Assembly: GCA_001618615.1 (NCBI GenBank)
Contig: LKHB01000197.1
Span: forward strand, 1-32,172
Source: Fermentibacter danicus
GTDB lineage: Bacteria > Fermentibacterota > Fermentibacteria > Fermentibacterales > Fermentibacteraceae
Length of the DNA: 32,172 nt
Direction of reading: 5' to 3'
The position numbers and the translations under genes were made by a program. Under the pieces are notes generated by a model, which saw nothing but the letters and a program-made list of their open reading frames with translations, had not been told where the DNA came from and did no database searches. How positions within the stretch are numbered: position 1 is the first letter of the stretch; every line of letters starts with the position of its first letter. Shown here piece after piece: positions 28,856 through 32,172 of the stretch.

Positions 28856-29712
28856 CCGGTTCGGGCTGGCGAATATTCGACGATCCCGTGCGGTTCCTCG
28901 AGGCCGTCGGCCCCATGGATCTCGAGCAGGAGGCCATGAACCGCCTGCCCCTGGCCATCTGCCGCCGTCTGTCGGAATCCCCCACACATGACGAGAAGGC
29001 CTTCCTGTACCTTGCCCGGGAGGGTCGGGTCATTACGGGTGCGGCGGTCAGGATGCCGGGCCGCAACATCGTGCTTCTGTCCGGCCCCAGGTGGGGCCAT
29101 GTCGATTGCCTTATGCTGCGGGACGCGCTCATTTCTGCGGGAGTGGATCTTCCCGGGGTGTTCGGTCCGTTCGAACCGGCCAGGAGCTTCTCGGCGGTCT
29201 GGTGCGACCTGATGGAGACAGTGCCGGTGATCAGGATGCAGCTCGGGGCCTACATACTGGTCGAGGTCAGGCTTGCGCCCGGTCCAGGGGCGCTGGTACA
29301 GGCGACTTCCTCTGATGCGGACTTCTTCTGGGAATGGGAGAAGGCATTCAGCATCGACTGCTATGGTGAACTCCAGCCTCATTTCACGCGCGAGGCGGCG
29401 GAGCGCCTGCTGGCATCGGGCGAAGTCTTCTTCTGGGTCATTGACGGCGAGAAGGTTTCGATGGCTTCTTCGAACAGAACTACGGAGCGGGGGGCCGTCG
29501 TCTATCTGGTCTACACTCCGCCGGCCCTGAGGGGCAGGGGGTATGCCTCCAGCGTCGTGGCTGCTCTCACGAAACGGCAGCTCGATTCGGGCCTGAGCTA
29601 CTGCACCCTCTTCGCGGACATCGCGAATCCCGTCTCCAACAGTATTTACCAGCGGATAGGATACGAGTTCTCAGGAAGGTTCACCGAGATCGCCTTCGAG
29701 AACGGGGTTTGA
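28852..29712 (+). CDS. GNAT-family acetyltransferase
   Basis: A 286-residue protein. The C-terminal half is a GNAT domain: VVYLVYTPPALRGRGYASS contains the RGRGYA acetyl-CoA pyrophosphate loop (motif A), followed by SVVAALTKRQLD and NPVSNSIYQRIGYEFSGRF (motif B, with the usual NxxSxxxYxxxGF pattern). The N-terminal half (FDDPVRFLEAVGP, PTHDEKAFLYLAREG) looks like a second, degenerate GNAT-like or GCN5-N domain, as in FR47/YitH-type proteins of similar length. The substrate is unknown. ATG 28852 is the first start in frame and overlaps a short upstream ORF; no clear ribosome site precedes it, so coupling or leaderless-like initiation is possible. Confidence 0.85.
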   Translation: MTGSGWRIFDDPVRFLEAVGPMDLEQEAMNRLPLAICRRLSESPTHDEKAFLYLAREGRVITGAAVRMPGRNIVLLSGPRWGHVDCLMLRDALISAGVDLPGVFGPFEPARSFSAVWCDLMETVPVIRMQLGAYILVEVRLAPGPGALVQATSSDADFFWEWEKAFSIDCYGELQPHFTREAAERLLASGEVFFWVIDGEKVSMASSNRTTERGAVVYLVYTPPALRGRGYASSVVAALTKRQLDSGLSYCTLFADIANPVSNSIYQRIGYEFSGRFTEIAFENGV

Positions 29713-29832
29713 GCGGCAGAGGCAGGTTCTCGGTCCGGAAGCAGGGAAGGTTTTGCAGCGGTCTCCGGAGGGGTGCCGGTCGGAAAGGGATGCCTGCCGG
29801 GACGTGTCTTTCGGACACGGATTGTCCTGCAT

Positions 29833-29862
29833 AAAAAGAGGGGCGGCCTGAGCCGCCCCTCT
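29833..29862 (-). terminator. Intrinsic terminator of the RRM gene
   Basis: On the minus strand an 11-bp stem (29837-29847 with 29852-29862) closes the tetraloop TCAG and is followed by a run of T. It lies 18 nt after the RRM stop. Confidence 0.88.
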
Positions 29863-29879
29863 GCCGTTCCGCTATGAAT

Positions 29880-30137
29880 CTATCTGGCCGGCTTCTCGGT
29901 TGCGAAGTCGACACGGACGTTGCGGCCGTCGATGGCTGCGTTGTCCATGGCGTCCTTGGCGGCCCGTGCGCTTTCTTCGGACGCGAAGGTCACGAAGCCG
30001 AAGCCGCGGGACTTCCCCGTGGTCCTGTCCATGACTACGCGTGCCTCCGTGACCTCCCCATGAGCTGAGAAGGCCCTGCCGAGAGATTCATCGGTAGTAG
30101 ACCAGGAAAGACCTCCCACAAACAGCTTATTGCTCAC
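29880..30137 (-). CDS. RRM RNA-binding protein, bacterial Rbp type
   Basis: An 85-residue single RNA recognition motif. RNP2 is KLFVGGLSW at residues 4-12 and RNP1 is KSRGFGFVTF at about 42-51, both with the aromatic residues that stack on RNA bases. SEESARAAKDAMD and GRNVRVDFA complete the fold. Length is normal for bacterial Rbp proteins, which bind U-rich RNA and often respond to cold. The start is GTG 30137 with aaggag 5 nt upstream. It is monocistronic: it has its own promoter about 190 nt upstream and its own terminator. The long leader contains two tight hairpins next to the ribosome site, suggesting translational control. No glycine-rich tail is present; it ends shortly after the fold in EKPAR. 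Confidence 0.93.
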   Translation of the reverse strand: MSNKLFVGGLSWSTTDESLGRAFSAHGEVTEARVVMDRTTGKSRGFGFVTFASEESARAAKDAMDNAAIDGRNVRVDFATEKPAR

Positions 30138-30149
30138 TTGGACTCCTTC

Positions 30150-30185
30150 CGGGGCTTCCGCCCCGATCCGGGTGGATTTCCACCC
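30150..30185 (-). promoter_or_regulatory. Paired hairpins in the RRM leader
   Basis: Read on the minus strand: gggtgg-aaat-ccaccc (30170-30185), then cggggc-ggaa-gccccg (30150-30165), directly before the aaggag ribosome site. Both have 6-bp stems and tetraloops. No T tract follows on this strand, so they are not a terminator. Confidence 0.6.
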
Positions 30186-30325
30186 TTTTCTGCATCACCC
30201 GGAGAACCGTACCCCGGCGATGCCAGGCTCTGGAATCAGGGATCTTTGCTGCTGGGAGGATCGCTGCACTCGACAGAGGCTGTACTTCCGGACCCAGAAC
30301 AAACCTATCTGAACCAGACTCGGGG

Positions 30326-30354
30326 ACGATAGAAGGCTCTTCCTGGCAAGTCAA
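30326..30354 (-). promoter_or_regulatory. Promoter of the RRM gene
   Basis: Minus strand: -35 TTGACT (30354-30349), exactly 17 nt, then -10 TATCGT (30331-30326). It lies just after the acyl-CoA ligase stop and predicts a leader of about 180 nt. Confidence 0.68.
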
Positions 30355-30368
30355 CACCCTGGAGTGCA

Positions 30369-32147
30369 TCACTTACTGATCACCTTGTGCGAATGGACGG
30401 GGCCCAGCCCAGCCTCCCGCAGGGTGGAAGTACGCTTGATCTTCTTCGCCGTGGTCTTGGGTAGCTCCGTCTCGCGGAGGATAAAATTGGATATTCTCTT
30501 GTAGATCGCCTGCGAAGAATTCAGGCTTGCGATCTCCCGTCTCACGACGTCCAGTGCGAACTCCTCGCTCAACGACTTCCCCTGCCGCTCGGCCATCTCT
30601 ATCAGACGGTCGCGGTTGGGGAAGGCGATGACCCAGATCTCCTCGCCCTTCAGCTCCGATTCCTTCCCGAAGACCATGCACTCCTGTATCAGGCCGGATT
30701 TGCAGAGCTTGGCCTCGAGTTCCTCGGGATAGACGTTCTTCCCGTTCTTAGCCACGATCACGTTTTTCTTGCGTCCGGTCACGAAGAGGAATCCGTCCCT
30801 GTCGAGATAGCCGAAGTCGCCTGTGTGGAACCAGCCGTCCCTCGACAGCACCTCGGCAGTCGCCTCCGGGGCGTTGTGGTAGCCGATCATGACGTTCGGG
30901 CCCTTCACCACGATCTCTCCGATGCCTGATTCGTCAGGATTCTCGATCCGGATCTGCATTTCGGAGAGCGGCGGGCCGACGGAGCCCGTGCGGTTGGCCG
31001 TATCCCGGTTGACCGCCACGATGGGCGAGCATTCCGTCAGACCGTATCCCTGGAGCATCTCCATGCCCATCTTCCTGAAGCCGGCCACCACAGCGGCATC
31101 TATGCCGGCGCCTCCGGAGATCAGGAACCGCGCCCGGCCGCCGAGCTTTTCGTGGAGTGGCGAGAAGACCTTCCTGCGAGCGTCCCTGTCGCCCAGCATC
31201 TCGGCGATCGAAGCGGCAGCAAGCCCGATCCGGAACTTGAGCATCCCGCCCTTCCTGGCTGCGATGCCGCCCTGGATCCTGCGGTACATGTTCTCCCAGA
31301 GGAGAGGGACTCCGAGGATGACCGTTGCGCGAGTGTCGGCGAGATCCTCGGCCACGTGTCTCAGGCCTCTGCAGAAGTAGATTGTGCATCCGTGGCAGAG
31401 CGGGCACAGGAAACCGCAGACGCATTCGTACATATGGTGCATCGGCAGCACAGAGAGGAACACCTCGTCGTGGACGAGCGCGACGGCCTGCAGCATCTGC
31501 CTGAGGTCGGAGAGGATGTTCCTGTGGGAGAGCATGACACCCTTTGCAGCGCCCATCGTTCCGGACGTGTAGGAGATGAGGGCAATGTCGTCCCCGCCGT
31601 TCACCAGGGGGAATGCCGCATTCGACGCGACTCCGGCTTCGAGCAGCGATTCGAGGGAGTTCCCGCTCTTCGACTGGGACCTCATCTGGAAGCCCCTGAT
31701 CTGCTTCGAATGGATCGATGTCTGGAGATCCTGCGGCATCTGGGCGTCGTAGAAGAGGATCGAGGCTCCTGTGTAGTGGAGGATCGTGTGGATCTCCGCC
31801 GCCGGCAGCTCCTTGTCTATCGGGACGATGATGCCGCCCGCCCGGAGGGTCGCCATGAAGACGGTGGCCCACTCAACGCTGTTGGAGCCGGTGAGGCCGA
31901 CGACCGGGCGCTCCGAGATGCCGATGAGCGCCTTCGCCAGTATGTCCACCGTGCTGGAGAACTCGGAGTAGGTTAGCTTTGTCCAGATGCCGTCGGGTGA
32001 CTTCTCGACCAGGAACGGCTTGTCCTTGTAGAGGGAGGTCGAAGCCTGGAGCATCTCGGGTATGCTCCGATACTCGGGGACCGGATTGAGAGGGCCTCCC
32101 GGCATCTTGCGTTTCATCGGCTGCTGTTCAGATCCTGGTGGGGCCAT
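30369..32147 (-). CDS. Long-chain fatty-acid-CoA ligase (AMP-forming)
   Basis: A 592-residue adenylate-forming enzyme that activates a fatty acid with ATP and loads it onto CoA, at the membrane. The P-loop-like motif is SYTSGTMGAAKGVMLSH, followed by LPMHHMYE, GYGLTECSP (A5), WFHTGDFGYLDRDG (A7) and GRKKNVIVAKNGKNVYPEE (A8). The C-terminal lysine motif is TAKKIKR. All core motifs are intact, and length matches FadD-type (about 560-650). SGGAGIDAAVVAGF is typical of the long-chain branch (FadD15/ACSL-like). ATG 32147 is used; MKRK at residue 11 is a second possible start, and gaggcgg lies about 13 nt before the first. The gene to its right is outside the window. It may serve beta-oxidation or lipid synthesis. 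Confidence 0.93.
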   Translation of the reverse strand: MAPPGSEQQPMKRKMPGGPLNPVPEYRSIPEMLQASTSLYKDKPFLVEKSPDGIWTKLTYSEFSSTVDILAKALIGISERPVVGLTGSNSVEWATVFMATLRAGGIIVPIDKELPAAEIHTILHYTGASILFYDAQMPQDLQTSIHSKQIRGFQMRSQSKSGNSLESLLEAGVASNAAFPLVNGGDDIALISYTSGTMGAAKGVMLSHRNILSDLRQMLQAVALVHDEVFLSVLPMHHMYECVCGFLCPLCHGCTIYFCRGLRHVAEDLADTRATVILGVPLLWENMYRRIQGGIAARKGGMLKFRIGLAAASIAEMLGDRDARRKVFSPLHEKLGGRARFLISGGAGIDAAVVAGFRKMGMEMLQGYGLTECSPIVAVNRDTANRTGSVGPPLSEMQIRIENPDESGIGEIVVKGPNVMIGYHNAPEATAEVLSRDGWFHTGDFGYLDRDGFLFVTGRKKNVIVAKNGKNVYPEELEAKLCKSGLIQECMVFGKESELKGEEIWVIAFPNRDRLIEMAERQGKSLSEEFALDVVRREIASLNSSQAIYKRISNFILRETELPKTTAKKIKRTSTLREAGLGPVHSHKVISK

Positions 32148-32172
32148 CGATAAAACCGCCTCTCGCTGCAGT

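Noticed and set aside
30170..30190. Plus-strand terminator (hairpin followed by TTTT)
   Set aside because: No plus-strand gene lies upstream within reach; the hairpin is better explained as part of the minus-strand RRM leader.

Overview
The window looks like a fragment of a GC-rich bacterial draft genome. It has one complete rRNA operon and protein genes that prefer AGG (Arg), ATA (Ile) and GTG/TTG starts. Three two-base N runs (3683-3684, 6095-6096, 11012-11013) each interrupt a gene, and each hides more than two missing bases, so the assembly is probably a metagenome or single-cell draft. The 16S gene is clearly bacterial but I cannot place it by eye. An uncultivated phylum related to the FCB group is only a guess.

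Layout. (1) 1-2576, plus strand: the end of an RND efflux pump, a monofunctional biotin ligase (birA) and a PIN-PhoH ATPase. (2) 2718-15813: an envelope-glycan locus. On the plus strand it holds two paralogous glutamine-dependent asparagine-synthase-type amidotransferases, a dolichol-phosphate-mannose-synthase-like GT2 and an FAD oxidoreductase of the amine oxidase/UDP-galactopyranose-mutase type. One flippase-like membrane protein lies on the minus strand. A tightly packed minus-strand operon follows: soluble GT2, RmlD-like reductase, GT-C membrane glycosyltransferase, radical SAM protein and a second GT-C-like membrane protein. (3) 16055-17262, plus: an alpha/beta hydrolase translationally coupled to an 87-residue helical protein. 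(4) 17278-20422, minus: an 884-residue multi-PAS/GAF protein that looks like a decayed hybrid histidine kinase, overlapping a small signal-peptide/TM protein. (5) 20526-25944: rRNA operon with two candidate promoters, boxA-like elements, 16S, tRNA-Ile(GAT), tRNA-Ala(TGC), 23S, 5S, paired processing stems and an intrinsic terminator. (6) 26019-32147: NlpC/P60 hydrolase, EamA transporter, lipoprotein with two pseudopilin-like repeats, GNAT acetyltransferase, RRM RNA-binding protein with a structured leader, and a long-chain acyl-CoA ligase.

How the genes may work together. The locus at 2.7-15.8 kb contains the parts for making and decorating a surface glycan: lipid-linked sugar donor synthesis (GT2 proteins), a possible flippase, membrane transferases that use lipid-phosphate sugars (GT-C), a deoxysugar reductase, and amidation by AsnB-type enzymes. 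The product cannot be deduced from sequence alone. The most unusual items are the probable dead hybrid kinase with its overlapping partner, the lipoprotein carrying tandem pseudopilin head domains without a pilin helix, and the paired AsnB paralogues inside the glycan locus.
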